From Gnetum montanum (taxonomy: Eukaryota; Streptophyta; Gnetopsida; Gnetales; Gnetaceae), in the NCBI GenBank assembly GCA_015680685.1, contig MNCI01017558.1:8151-59335 (forward strand): a DNA stretch of 51,185 nt. Direction: 5' to 3'. Below, one piece after another: positions 41,741 through 51,185 of this stretch (position 1 is its first letter; every line of letters starts with the position of its first letter). The notes beneath the pieces are model-generated. The model worked only from the letters and a program-made list of their open reading frames with translations. It did not search any database and was not told the origin of the DNA. Both the position numbers and the translations under genes were made by a program.

Positions 41741-44303
41741 TCAATCGGTGACGGCATGTGTTAGCATGACCATATGCATTGAGTGCAATGGTTGAGTTAA
41801 AGGAGGCTCCAAAATTTTGATTGATACTAAGGCATCTAAGGAATCAGCCACTTGTGATTGCAAGGGCTTGGCTAGACTGTATGCTCTAAAGAAAGGTCTT
41901 TTCTTCATGTGGTTGTTGGAACCAATAGTAAGTTGAGAGTTAACAGGCCTTCTGTCGTTACATTGTTGCAACTGGGTAGGGATTTCACCTTACATCATGG
42001 GAGTAGGTGGTAGTGGAGCTATTGGTGGAAGAGATGCAATCGAATGAGAAGGATGATATGCTTGCGGAATATCGCCTCTAGAAGACGGATCCCCATAATA
42101 CTCGCGAGCTTGATAGTGAGGTTGAAAAGTGACGTGACCAGTAGAGTCATGTGGGAAGATTGGCTGCTGCATGTAATATCCATATGGGTTAGGTTGGCAG
42201 TAAGGATACTGTTGCCTTGGTGGTGGGATTCCCCATGATTGTGGGTGCTACCATTGTTGATATTGCTTAATCAGTTGTGGTGGAGTTCCACTAGGATAAT
42301 ATTTTAAGGGTTGGTCGAACTACCTTGGGTTACCTTGAGGATAAGGTAACCTTTGAGGTGTTTGCCTTTTGTTTAATTGTGGGTTGAGTTCATACACCTC
42401 AAACTCTTGCAGATGTGAGATTATAGAGTAACATCCCTTAGGATGGTCATATTGACATATCTCACATCCACTATCATTATCTATTTCCAAATCCACAACC
42501 TCTTCAATGATGGCAACTTTGCCCTTACCCTTGCTACATGCATGTTCAGCTTCTCTCTTTTTTCTTCTTTTGTGATCACTACCTTGCTCTCTAGACTCCT
42601 CTACTATTTTAAGAACAATTTGAAATCTATTGTCTAGGGAATCCCACATTTGGTCTACCTTTGCCAAAACTTCTGATGTCATCTTTTGGACAGGAAAAGT
42701 TTTCCTATTCACCATCTCTTCAAGTGGTGACTCTTCTTCATCCTCACAAAATCTTACTCCCCTCTTCTGGAGGGAAGGATCTCAGTTATACTCTTTCGCA
42801 CTTTCTCTCTTCTGTAGCTCACCTTCTTCCTTAGCAACTTGCTCAATAGTCTTTGAATTTGATGGGACCTAAGCTCGAATAGTCTCCCTTAGGCATAAGT
42901 CCCAAGGGTTCTTATCATTTCATGCTTAAGCCCATCCACGAGATGGTGTAGTTGATCCCTTTGTGAATAACCATGGCCAAGACAACAATGCAACAGTGCA
43001 TAATATCGACCCATGGCAGCATCCAAGGGTTCATGTCCTCCTTGTTTCCAACCTTGGATTTTCCTTCACAAGTTAGACACTCGGGAGTACGTTTGGTACT
43101 TGTCATTAAATAATTCTAACATAGTACTCCACCTACGAATGGATTTCGGTTCTAAAGACTGGCACTAGCTTTCTGCTTCTTTAACTAGTGTTGGTGGAAA
43201 CAACTTAAGTTTTTGCCATTCGTTCTCTATATTTTGTAAAGCACACACATCATGGAATGCTTGTAAGTGATTCCGAGGATCAATGTTGTATCCCCCTTCA
43301 AATCGTAGGATATTGTTCATATCTAATCTCTTGATCCTACTATCTTTTTGGTGCCTTATTGGAATTCTAAGAGCCTCAGTTATGTCCAACATACTTCGAG
43401 TAGTGAGTAGGGGTTCATCGTGATCATCTTTTCCATGGTTTCTATGATGCCTATGTTGTTCCCTACTCTCCCTTCTTCTATGTCATGACTCTCTAGAGTG
43501 CCTGCATCCCCTTTCCTGGTTGTTTCGTCTATGACTTCCATTTTGCCTACCTTTATTCCCATGGTCTTTTTCTTTATAACCACATTCGGATATTGAAGGA
43601 GAGGGTGAAGGAGATGATGAAGGTGAAGAAGAAGGAGAACCATCACCATGACTGTGTCTACTACCTTCTCTTCTGCTATCTAGGTCTCGATCACGATTAC
43701 GATCAGAATGTCCACTTTATCATGAGTTCATGTCCCTTTTTTGGACCCTTTGTGCCCATGGGTATCAGGACCTGGGTTATGAATAGTGGAATGAATGTCC
43801 TAATACACAAGCCCTTGGCCAAAGTCAATGAGAGGAACATTGTTGTGTGGCCGACTACTTGAGGTAGGTTCACCACCCTCATTTTTGCTTAAGACATGTG
43901 GGGCATCCTGGGACCACTTACCCTTCAAAGACTTATGATGTCTCTCCTATTATAAGTCCCTTTGATGTTGTGCCTCTATGGGATGGTATTCTCTCAAGTC
44001 ATGGTCTTGCACAACGTATTATGTATGTAAGTGCAGCATGCTACTTCGTGTGAGAGCATGAAGAAGCATGCTCGAGACTGAACGATCGGGAGGTAACACT
44101 ATGTTACCTTCTAAGTCTTACCAATGCAGTTGTTCATCTTGATGGAGGATAAAGGTGAAGTCTATTATATACTCATTAGGATGAATATATACCACTCGAA
44201 CTTGTTGAGGGACTGGCAGATCAATGTCATGTGTATTATGCCACCAATTATTTCCTATTTCAGACCTAGGCGATGAGGCGCTTTCATACGAAGAAGGACA
44301 CAT
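41741..44303 (-). pseudogene. Element D gag
   Basis: The minus-strand start at 44303 gives MCPSSYES; VRVVYIHPNEY follows, then a charged His/Arg/Ser-rich stretch (43850-43450). The gag core is at 43392-43165 (RFEGGYNIDPRNHLQAF, NEWQKLKLFPPTLV), continuing at 43106-42915 (MNPWMLPW region, other frame). The helical linker and the zinc knuckle CEICQYDHPKGC (42431-42466) lie in the open frame 42715-42320. The C-terminal Pro/Tyr/Gln-rich part runs to 41741. Knuckle spacing is CX2CX3HX3C, as in F. Several frameshifts. Confidence 0.88.
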
Positions 44304-44420
44304 ATTTGTCTGTTCAATGTGCAATGTACTCTTGTTTATTATTTCCTCAATCAACCCTAAGGGTTCGTTCCAACGATGTAGATGATTTCCTATGTTCTAG
44401 TTAGCGCACAAACAACTAAG

Positions 44421-44438
44421 TGCCCGGCAACGGCGCCA
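44421..44438 (-). promoter_or_regulatory. Element D primer binding site (tRNA-Asp)
   Basis: The plus strand reads TGCCCGGCAACGGCGCCA, almost exactly the 3' end of plant tRNA-Asp including CCA, one base from the LTR. It is the best-preserved primer site in the window. Confidence 0.95.
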
Positions 44439-44439
44439 A

Positions 44440-45147
44440 TGATGAGCGGTGAGTTACCCCTACGTTCAACCATACGAATACAAGTGTTTCACGCACGATC
44501 CGATTGAATTTCAAGGACTAAGTGCCTATGCGCCTTTGTGGAACAAGGATAGGTTGGTTGATCATTGTCTTCCCAAACTTACTTGTATGTCACGATTGTA
44601 TGGTTAAGTAAGTTTGAGGCACATGATTTTTATAGCTTTTATGTTTTTATGTCCTACTGCTAATAAGGGAGGAGAGAGAGAGAGATAACTAAGTGACTAA
44701 TTTAACTTAACTACTGATTATCTAAGCTTTAAACTAATCCTAACACCAGTATCCATTCTCACTTGTCGTACACATCCTGAACCAGCGCAACACTACTAGG
44801 ATTACCAAATGCTAATCGTTACTGGGTTACCAAGTATTACACTCATGCTCGAATTGATCATACGGTGTGTGCTAATAATAGTAATGTAAAGTGCATAAAA
44901 TAAAATAAATGTAAAAGAAAATAAAATAAAGGAAATGAGTAAGAAAANAGACTTCCCTTGAAAGACCTCCTTCCAAGACTTCCTCCCTAAACTTCCTCTC
45001 AAGACTTCCTCTCTAAATTTTGCGCCTAGGCACTGTATTTATAGGCTTGGGAGCAACTACTCTAATAATTAGAAAATGCCACTCTAATTTTAGAGAAACT
45101 ACCACTCTAATAATTAGAATAAACCACTAGAGTAACCGCTCTCATCA
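44440..45147 (-). repeat. Element D 5' LTR, with a collapsed gap
   Basis: This 708-bp LTR aligns with the 869-bp partner at 21955-22823 except for about 160 bp missing at a single N (44948). That is most likely an assembly gap, although a real deletion cannot be excluded. U3 has the ACTCTAATAATTAGA repeats (45056-45135). The right TSD TCATC follows at 45148-45152. Confidence 0.9.
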
Positions 45148-47015
45148 TCATCTATGAATAAAACACTCATGTGACTCATTGGTTGAGGTGTTATTCTATG
45201 CTATCAAGTCTCGGGTAACTAATTATTTGGACAGTGAACCCATTACATCCATCCATCCATTTTATTATTAAGAGGTTCTACTCTAGGTATGATGATATTC
45301 TTGTCATCATGAAAACTTAAAAGTAATTTTGTGCTCATTATGCCCATAGTGAAAAATGATGGACTAAGAGGGAATGGCCAAGGTGTGACATCAAGGGAAC
45401 TTGTGTATTCTCTTTGGTAACATCTATTGGAGTTATCATGCAACTTGGTTGTGCTAAGATCCTTATAGATCTAATGAAAAATGGGAGTAAGAGTAATAAA
45501 GGCACTCAATAAAAAAATGCTATTCTAGGGGGTCCCACTAGAAAGACAGGCACCCATGCCTGAAGGTAGGCGACTTCTCTAGATTACACATCAAAAAAAA
45601 AAAGAGAAGAAGAGAGAGTGTGCTAAAGCGACCAAACAAAATAGAAAAAAAAAACAAAAGATCAAGACAAAAAGTGCCGTAAAGTAATTCCAAATCACTC
45701 CTCCCTTGAACGAAACGCCAAGTAATCGCATGCCTTGTTGTCATGCTACTCTTATGGTTGTCCATCATGGGATGAAACAATGCAATGTCACTGATCAGAG
45801 GAATGGACTTGGTCTTGAGTTTGGAGTAACAGGCTAATGACACATTAATCATGACCTACACTCAGGATTCATTGTGCCCTGGGTCAGCTACCTCATGTCC
45901 CAATCTTTGCAATCCCTTCTACAATTTGCCTCATCTCGTTGTTCATGTATTTGTGATTCATGTCTTGTGTAGCATTGAATTCATATCTCATCATAGTGAT
46001 ATCTGTATGTGTGTGTTTTGTGGAATTGGTATGGATTACATTTCACCCTCTAGTGCCTATGGACATTTTTCAAAGTAGTTACATAAGGGCATCATAGGTA
46101 GGAACCTACTTTGGGGAGGACCCACTTGCGTAATCCTTGTAATTTATACACATTACACATCACCATCACATCATTTTATCCTCCAAGTATCGCATTTCCA
46201 ACATTATTCTTTCCTTTATCATCCTTCTAAGTTCAAACGCTCCTATGCACCATCTCATGTCCTTTTTCCTCATTTTATTCATAAATTTCATTGTCAGATT
46301 TCACCCCATTATACCTTTTGTGCCTTCCGGTTTGTTCAATGCTACCTTGCATCTTTCCAATTTACCTCAAATCCTTCATTTGTGGCCTTGGCAATTTAGA
46401 AATTCATTAAATTTACTAAGCATCCTATTTTCAATGGGTCACGATATCGAGCCCGACGCGATATCAAGTTCATGCTATCGGGTATGCGATATCGTAAAAA
46501 GCTATATATATGGGCCCCCCACACACATCAACATCATTTTACACTATTCATGTGAGGGGAGTTGTTCAAATTTTTCTCCATGAACTTGCTAGCTTGCACG
46601 CCTCTCGTTCCAACATCCATACCTTGCTCGTTAACGCTCTGATTTCCATTTCGATTGAACCCATCTAAACCTAGACTGTTCAACTTAGTCATGGGGGAAG
46701 GGTACACTCTAAGTCATGCATAATTTTTTCAAAATTCATCATTGCCCGAAGGATATCATAACGGGCAAAGGACTATAAAAACTATTAAACACGTTGCCAA
46801 ATCAACTTTATCTCTTCACTCATACCAGGGGAATTAACTTTTGGAACCACCTACTCGAATTGGGCCCAATATCAAAACTTTTAGGGGACATTTTCATAAA
46901 ATTTCCTAACTCTAGATCACACGAAACAAGAAACAAATTTATTAAAGGCAAGAAGTAAGGTATAAATAAAACTTTGTAAGCAACCTTACTAATGAATAGC
47001 CCCATGTGATTGCAG
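45148..47015 (+). other. Element C spacer with candidate internal promoter before ORF2
   Basis: This continues the spacer that began at 21842. A polypurine run is at 45585-45625, the conserved 30-base motif at 45535-45571, and the conserved CTTTGGGGAGGACCCACT block at 46109-46126. From 46442 to 46494 there are three CGATATC(G) palindromes, followed by a TATA box CTATATATA at 46502-46510. At 46988-47015 a TTACTAAT branch-point-like motif and TGATTGCAG precede the ORF2 start. No protein is supported; short open frames in this stretch look accidental. Confidence 0.65.
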
Positions 47016-49773
47016 ATGGCCCCTAAATATGGACAGTAAGGAGAACCCTCTCAAGGTGTGTCCAAATGACTAAGGAGAGGTAGAGGCCAGGGCATCTCCC
47101 AAGGAACATGCAAACTAGGAGGCACAATCATTCAGCATCCATCAAGAGCCTCCTGGTACTATGTAATCAGGACAGATTGAAAGAGGAGCTGCTGAAGCAC
47201 CTAAACAAGGACAACGTCTCACGTTGTCCCCAGAATGTGTTCAAGCGATCCATGAAAGATCCACGTCAATGGCCGTGATCATGAAACTCAACTTTGGACC
47301 TTTCACAGAGTTCACTCTTGAAGCAGTTCTGGACCAACTCAAAGGGTCCCCGTTATGGCCTATCCTTTCTGAAAATGGTGCCTAGTACCTGGGAGAGACG
47401 TACCAATTTTGGAACAATAAAGAAGAGGGCACCACAATTGATATTGGTGGTGTTTCTATAGATTTCTCTAACAAGGCCATTTCAGAAGTGTTGAATCTTT
47501 CGAATATAGGGCCAAAAGTTGCTCACCTGCCCACTCGCTCCAATGCTAATGCACAAAAAATCTGGTTGAAAAGGATGTACGGCAAGGAAGACAAGGTGTA
47601 TGGAGAGTTGACCTTGAAGGAAAATATTTATTTCAAGATCGGTACTTATCATATCTTCCCCACAAAAGGATTAAACAGAATCTCAATGTATGTGACTAGA
47701 GGAAGTGCGATATTGATGGGCAAGGGAAATGCCAACCTATCCCATCTATACCTCATGGAGATTTTGAGGTGGTTTGAGGAACGCAAGATAGGAAAATTCG
47801 CATTGCCCTTCTCCTGTCTCATCAGGAAGTTGTGCCAGCATGCTAGAATTCTGGGGTACACCAATGACATCCCCAGAAGAGCCCAAAATGCTTCATTTGC
47901 TGAATTGTTGAAGCCACCAACCCCAAGAAAAAGTGTTGTCGAGACACTAAAGCTAGAATAAGAATAGACAGTGGGGCCCACGGCAACTCAAACTATAGGG
48001 CCTAGCTAACTCCCAAGCACAAGGCCCAATCAACAACAAGAAGTAGGGCCCAGCATAGGCCAGAGAGACCAACCGTCGCCACTGTCACAAGATTATCAAC
48101 CATCGATGAGCCATCTCAGGGCCATCGCTGAGACAGTTAGCTAGGGAAGTCATGATGATGCCAATCTCTTCCAAGTCATCGACAATGCTATATGACCCAT
48201 AGTTTCCATAGATCGCGCATGAGGTGAAGTGTCCATCAAAACAGGAGGAGGGGAGACACATTGGTTAGAACAGATATCGAGAAATGCTACATCCTTTTAA
48301 GTGCAATTGGAAATGGGTGAAGGTGCCACAATCGTGATCATAGAGCACCAAGATGCAGCAAGAGCCACAAATGTGGTAATGGATCACATAAAAGAGTCCT
48401 TCAATGTCCTTGTTGTGCCATTGGCAAATTTCATAGGAGCACGTGATGCTCAAACTTTGGATGGTCCCTCGATGACTCCTGCGGAGCATGAGGATGTTCT
48501 TGATCGATTGCTGCAGATAGGACAAGTGATGACATCCTTATTTGACATCCTGCAAGATGTCACATCAACTCAATCAGACCTCATCTCTGCCAAAGGGAAG
48601 CTGGTCATGGCAGAGATCAGGGCTGAGCATGCAAAGGCAGAGTTGGAAAGACTCCAGGAAAGGCTCGTCACTCTGCAAGCTGCACAATAGGATCCATCTC
48701 AATTCATCCTCGTAGACTAGCTAAAATCTTTTAGGATGGAGCAACTCAATAAATTATTGGTAGATAATAAAAGAATGGCAGAGGAGAAAGAGAAGGCCAA
48801 TTGGGATGCTTCCAAGGCAAAAGCGTAGACATATGCGCATGCTAAAGCACTCAAGGCCTTGCAAGAAGAGAATAAGCAACTTGCCGCAAACAATCTTTGG
48901 TTGACCACTGTGGAGAAACCAAAGAATGTTCTCGAAGAGAATTTTCAGTAGTTATGAGAACAGTTAGTCAGGGTTAACTAGGACATGAATCACTTGGCCA
49001 AAGAGAATCGAACCCTCTCAATGGAGGAGGTACACGCAATCCGTCAAAAGACAGTAATTGAAATAAGCGAGTGGTAAAATGAGGCCAAGCGACATGAGAA
49101 ACTGAAGGAGCACTTTAGAGATCAGGTGGGGATGTATAAGCAAGTCATTGAAAAAGAGATCCATATGGCCAAGGCCCACATTAACACCTTCAGTGCTCAA
49201 CATGCTGATTCACAGGTCATACTGGACACCTATGCATTCGTCCACCAAGTAGAGCTCAAAAGTCGAGACCTACAGATACAAGATCTTACAGAGTACATGG
49301 AATTGACAAACCTGTAGCATGCTAATTTAGCCATGTTAACAGTAGGATTCCCAAGAACAAAGCTGGAGAAGCAGGTAGCTACAACCTACGCAAAATATGA
49401 AATAGAATTTGCGAAGCATAAGAAGATGTTGCAAAAGTTAGAAGTGGCAAATTCTAAGTTAGAAGTGGTCAAAACCAACTACAAGGGATAAAAAGATGTC
49501 GTGGTAGACTTGGCTCGACGGCTTATAGATTACCAGGAATACAAGGATAAAGCCAGAGCCTATAAGGATGAACGACACGGATTTACAGCTTGGTATGTCA
49601 AAGCAAATCAAATGTTCCCACAACTGCCATGTCCATGGGAGGTGCCGACTCCATCAAACATTGGAGCAGTAGCATGGATGGCATAGGACCCTCAAACTGA
49701 AGAGGAAAACCTCTAGGTACTCCTTCAAAGCCATCAAATTCCAAAAAATGGAGCACAAGATAAGGGGAAGTGA
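47016..49773 (+). pseudogene. Element C ORF2 (env-position protein with coiled coil)
   Basis: The ATG at 47016 directly follows an acceptor-like TGATTGCAG. The main frame (from about 47190) differs from that ATG by a frameshift. Segments in order: LNFGPFTEF and YLGETYQFW (47281-47425); the best-preserved block 47488-47961 with YFKIGTYHIF, GSAILMGKGNANLSHLY and ALPFSCLIRKLC; a Pro/Gln-rich linker; then Glu/Lys/Ala-rich heptad-like coiled coil (48301-48690 and 48730-49320); and QDKGK before the TGA at 49771-49773. Scattered TAG and TAA stops break it. The domain is of the plant transposon-protein type found downstream of pol in Athila-like elements. No signal peptide is seen. Confidence 0.82.
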
Positions 49774-49984
49774 CCCATGGAGGAACCACTACCACTTGGA
49801 ACCACATGAGTTCCAACAAAGTTTTGTACTTTTGTAATTTTGTGTCCGTGTCCCAATTTTGTTGTATGCAATCCTCCACTATGGCATGAATAAATTCCTA
49901 CTTAGTCAATAATCCCATACCTATCCATTGTGTAATTAATGGGGCTTGTTCTCATTTTGTTCGACTCAAGGACGAGTTTTCATT

Positions 49985-49998
49985 CAGTCGTGGGGGTA
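49985..49998 (+). promoter_or_regulatory. Element C polypurine tract
   Basis: CAGTCGTGGGGGTA lies directly before the 3' LTR, preceded by the conserved ACTCAAGGACGAGTTTTCATT. It primes plus-strand DNA synthesis in LTR elements. Confidence 0.85.
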
Positions 49999-50847
49999 TG
50001 ATGAACCATGATTTGTCAGGCTCCGATATCAGACCCTCGGTATCGAGTACGCGATATCGCGATCTCACTAGTGATATCGAATACACGATATTGTGGTTCC
50101 TGTGTGAGCCTATAAAGACACAATTGGGTGCACGGGAGAGTCATAGGAAAAGTTAGTGTTACAGTAGGATCTTTTTGTTAGTTTCAATTCCTCTCAATCC
50201 TTTCCTTGGTGCATGCCTACAGTGTGATGATTGTAATTGTACGGAACCTTTATTCGAGTGTGACGTACTTGGACACGCACATGACCGACAATAAAGATCG
50301 AGATTATTTGATCATTGTAGCATTCACTTAGTTTTAATTGCTTACTATTATTGTTATTTATTGCTTTCTTAATTAATATTTCTCTACCCTCACTTCCTAT
50401 CCCTGTTATTAAACGTGGAATGAGTATGACTTAATCATGAGCATTTAAGTGTGACTACTTGGCATCCCAGTAGCATACCTAGGAATTACGCTTGGTAATC
50501 CCAGTAGTAGTACACGAGGTCCAAGATGTATATGGATGATTAAGGATAGATGCTCATTGCACTTAGGCTAGCTTAGATTCTCTTCTTCCTTTCCCTCTTA
50601 GCTTAAAACAAAGTTATTTTCCATTGTCTGTAGGAGTAGCATAGTGATGGGAAACACATCATACACCTCACTCTAGACTAAACCATACATGACAAAGCAA
50701 ATACTAGTCTAGGTGGGAAGACAATGAACTATGATCAATGAGTAACTATCTAGATATCACAACTAGTCCATCTGCGGAGTTCAACTGGATCATGCGTGAA
50801 CACTTGTATTTGTGTGGTTGAGTGTAGGGGTACCTCGCCACTCATCA
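49999..50847 (+). repeat. Element C 3' LTR
   Basis: This 849-bp LTR has the same length as the 5' copy. U3 has clearer palindromes (50022-50090, including GCGATATCGCGA) than the 5' copy. The TATA box CTATAAAG is at 50108-50115 and AATAAA at 50290-50295. The paired CTTGGCATCCCAGTAG / CTTGGTAATCCCAGTAG repeats are at 50458-50510. Confidence 0.95.
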
Positions 50848-50852
50848 TTGTT
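50848..50852. repeat. Right target-site duplication of element C (TTGTT)
   Basis: Identical to 18821-18825. Confidence 0.93.
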
Positions 50853-51134
50853 GATAACCTATTCATACATCTTTTTTCCTAATAAATGGATCTCTGTTAT
50901 ACTCTTTAGCTGATTCTCTCTTCCTTAGTTTGCATTCTTCCTTTACCACTTGTTTGATGAGTCTCTAGATACAATGGGTGGTCATTTCAAATAATCTACC
51001 TTGGGCATAAACCCCAAGGGTTTCCCTAGTTTTATTTCTTAGCCCATCGACAATATGTCTAAGCAGCATCTCTTTGTACTTTTGCCTCTATGTATTGGTA
51101 AGGTCTTGTCATGTGTTTGGTAACATAGTACGCT
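50853..51134 (-). pseudogene. Element B gag, continuation after element C
   Basis: This matches the same part of gag in D (42740-43000) and F (33060-33300): minus-strand residues of the charged helix region before the zinc knuckle, with CCTTGGGCATAAACCCCAAGG on the plus strand as a conserved landmark. It continues the gag that stops at 18820. It is itself cut at about 51135 by another LTR. Confidence 0.85.
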
Positions 51135-51185
51135 TGATGAGACGCGACATGCACTGGGCCGCGATATCGCATACGCGATATCGCG
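51135..51185 (+). mobile_element. Element G: start of another LTR at the window edge
   Basis: TGATGAGACGCGACATG starts like the plus-strand LTR of C and runs directly into two GCGATATCGC palindromes spaced by ATA, as in the U3 of C, E and F. It interrupts B gag. Only 51 bp are visible, so the LTR could be a solo LTR or part of a full element. Confidence 0.6.

Larger units (their letters stand above)
21955..45147 (-). mobile_element. Element D: gypsy element with gag-pol, no ORF2, nested in C
   Basis: The 3' LTR is at 21955-22823 and the 5' LTR at 44440-45147, flanked by TCATA (21950-21954) and TCATC (45148-45152). Removing the nested element E (25565-39053) leaves about 9.7 kb with polypurine tract, spacer, pol, gag and primer site in correct minus-strand order. 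ORF2 is absent between spacer and LTR, although an N run (22984-23270) hides part of that region. Of the pol copies here, D keeps the most complete motifs (FMDD, DSG). Confidence 0.93.
18826..50847 (+). mobile_element. Element C: non-autonomous gypsy element with gag and ORF2, no pol
   Basis: The two LTRs are each 849 bp. Primer site, gag, spacer, ORF2 and polypurine tract lie in the expected plus-strand order, and there is a perfect 5-bp TSD. After removing the nested element D (21955-45147 plus one TSD copy) the element is about 8.8 kb. Gag ends at 21841 and the sequence passes straight to the spacer that precedes ORF2, so pol is absent, not interrupted. The two LTRs differ at roughly one position in ten by eye, which makes this an old insertion. 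Confidence 0.93.

Noticed and set aside
45538-46583. Frames of 75-112 aa in the C spacer
   Set aside because: They are AT-rich, hydrophobic by composition, and without counterpart in the E spacer.

Overview
The window looks like plant nuclear heterochromatin. Nearly all of it is decayed Ty3/gypsy LTR retrotransposon sequence of the Athila type. The evidence is LTRs that run TGATGA...TCATCA, primer binding sites matching the 3' end of tRNA-Asp, a reverse transcriptase active site of the FMDD form, and in some copies a third ORF downstream of pol where Athila elements carry their env-like gene. I cannot name the species. There is no intact host gene, CRISPR array, rRNA or operon. The only host-derived coding sequence I recognise is a broken DDX3-like RNA helicase pseudogene at the left end.

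The main result is the architecture, solved here from LTR ends, target-site duplications (TSDs) and interrupted reading frames. I name the elements A to G. Element A (minus, about 1896-8981) holds gag-pol and its 5' LTR (8100-8981). That LTR is shared with element B (minus, 8100-18825), which has an env-position ORF2, a spacer, pol and gag, so A and B form a head-to-tail tandem. The gag of B is cut at 18825 and resumes 32 kb later at 50853-51134. Between these points sits element C (plus, 18826-50847, TSD TTGTT on both sides, two 849-bp LTRs). C is itself split by element D (minus, 21955-45147, TSD TCATA/TCATC). D is split inside its integrase by element E (minus, 25565-39053, TSD CAAAC/CGAAC). 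E is split just upstream of its ORF2 by element F (minus, 29344-35302), whose left LTR is truncated. A further plus-strand LTR (G) starts at about 51135, again inside B's gag. The insertion order is therefore B, then C, D, E and F.

The elements fall into functional types. B has gag, pol and ORF2. A and D have gag and pol; D has no ORF2, and A is cut off before that position. C and E have gag and ORF2 but no pol, so they are non-autonomous. F has gag and protease, with reverse transcriptase, RNase H and integrase deleted, and no ORF2. Every pol copy has lost at least one catalytic residue and carries many stops, so nothing here should be mobile now.

Points deserving a second look: a complete 75-nt tRNA-Asp copy, CCA included, abutting the LTR of A; a splice-acceptor-like site at the start of ORF2 with a TATA box and a CGATATCG cluster upstream, resembling the LTR promoter; different U3 repeat modules in different LTR subfamilies; conserved non-coding blocks in the spacer of all five elements that have one; a 341/356-bp tandem repeat with perfect hairpins replacing the poly(A)-signal part of one LTR; and an in-frame gag remnant in E that keeps only the two termini. 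Two N runs (22984-23270, 34723-35006) and one N (44948) limit what can be said locally.
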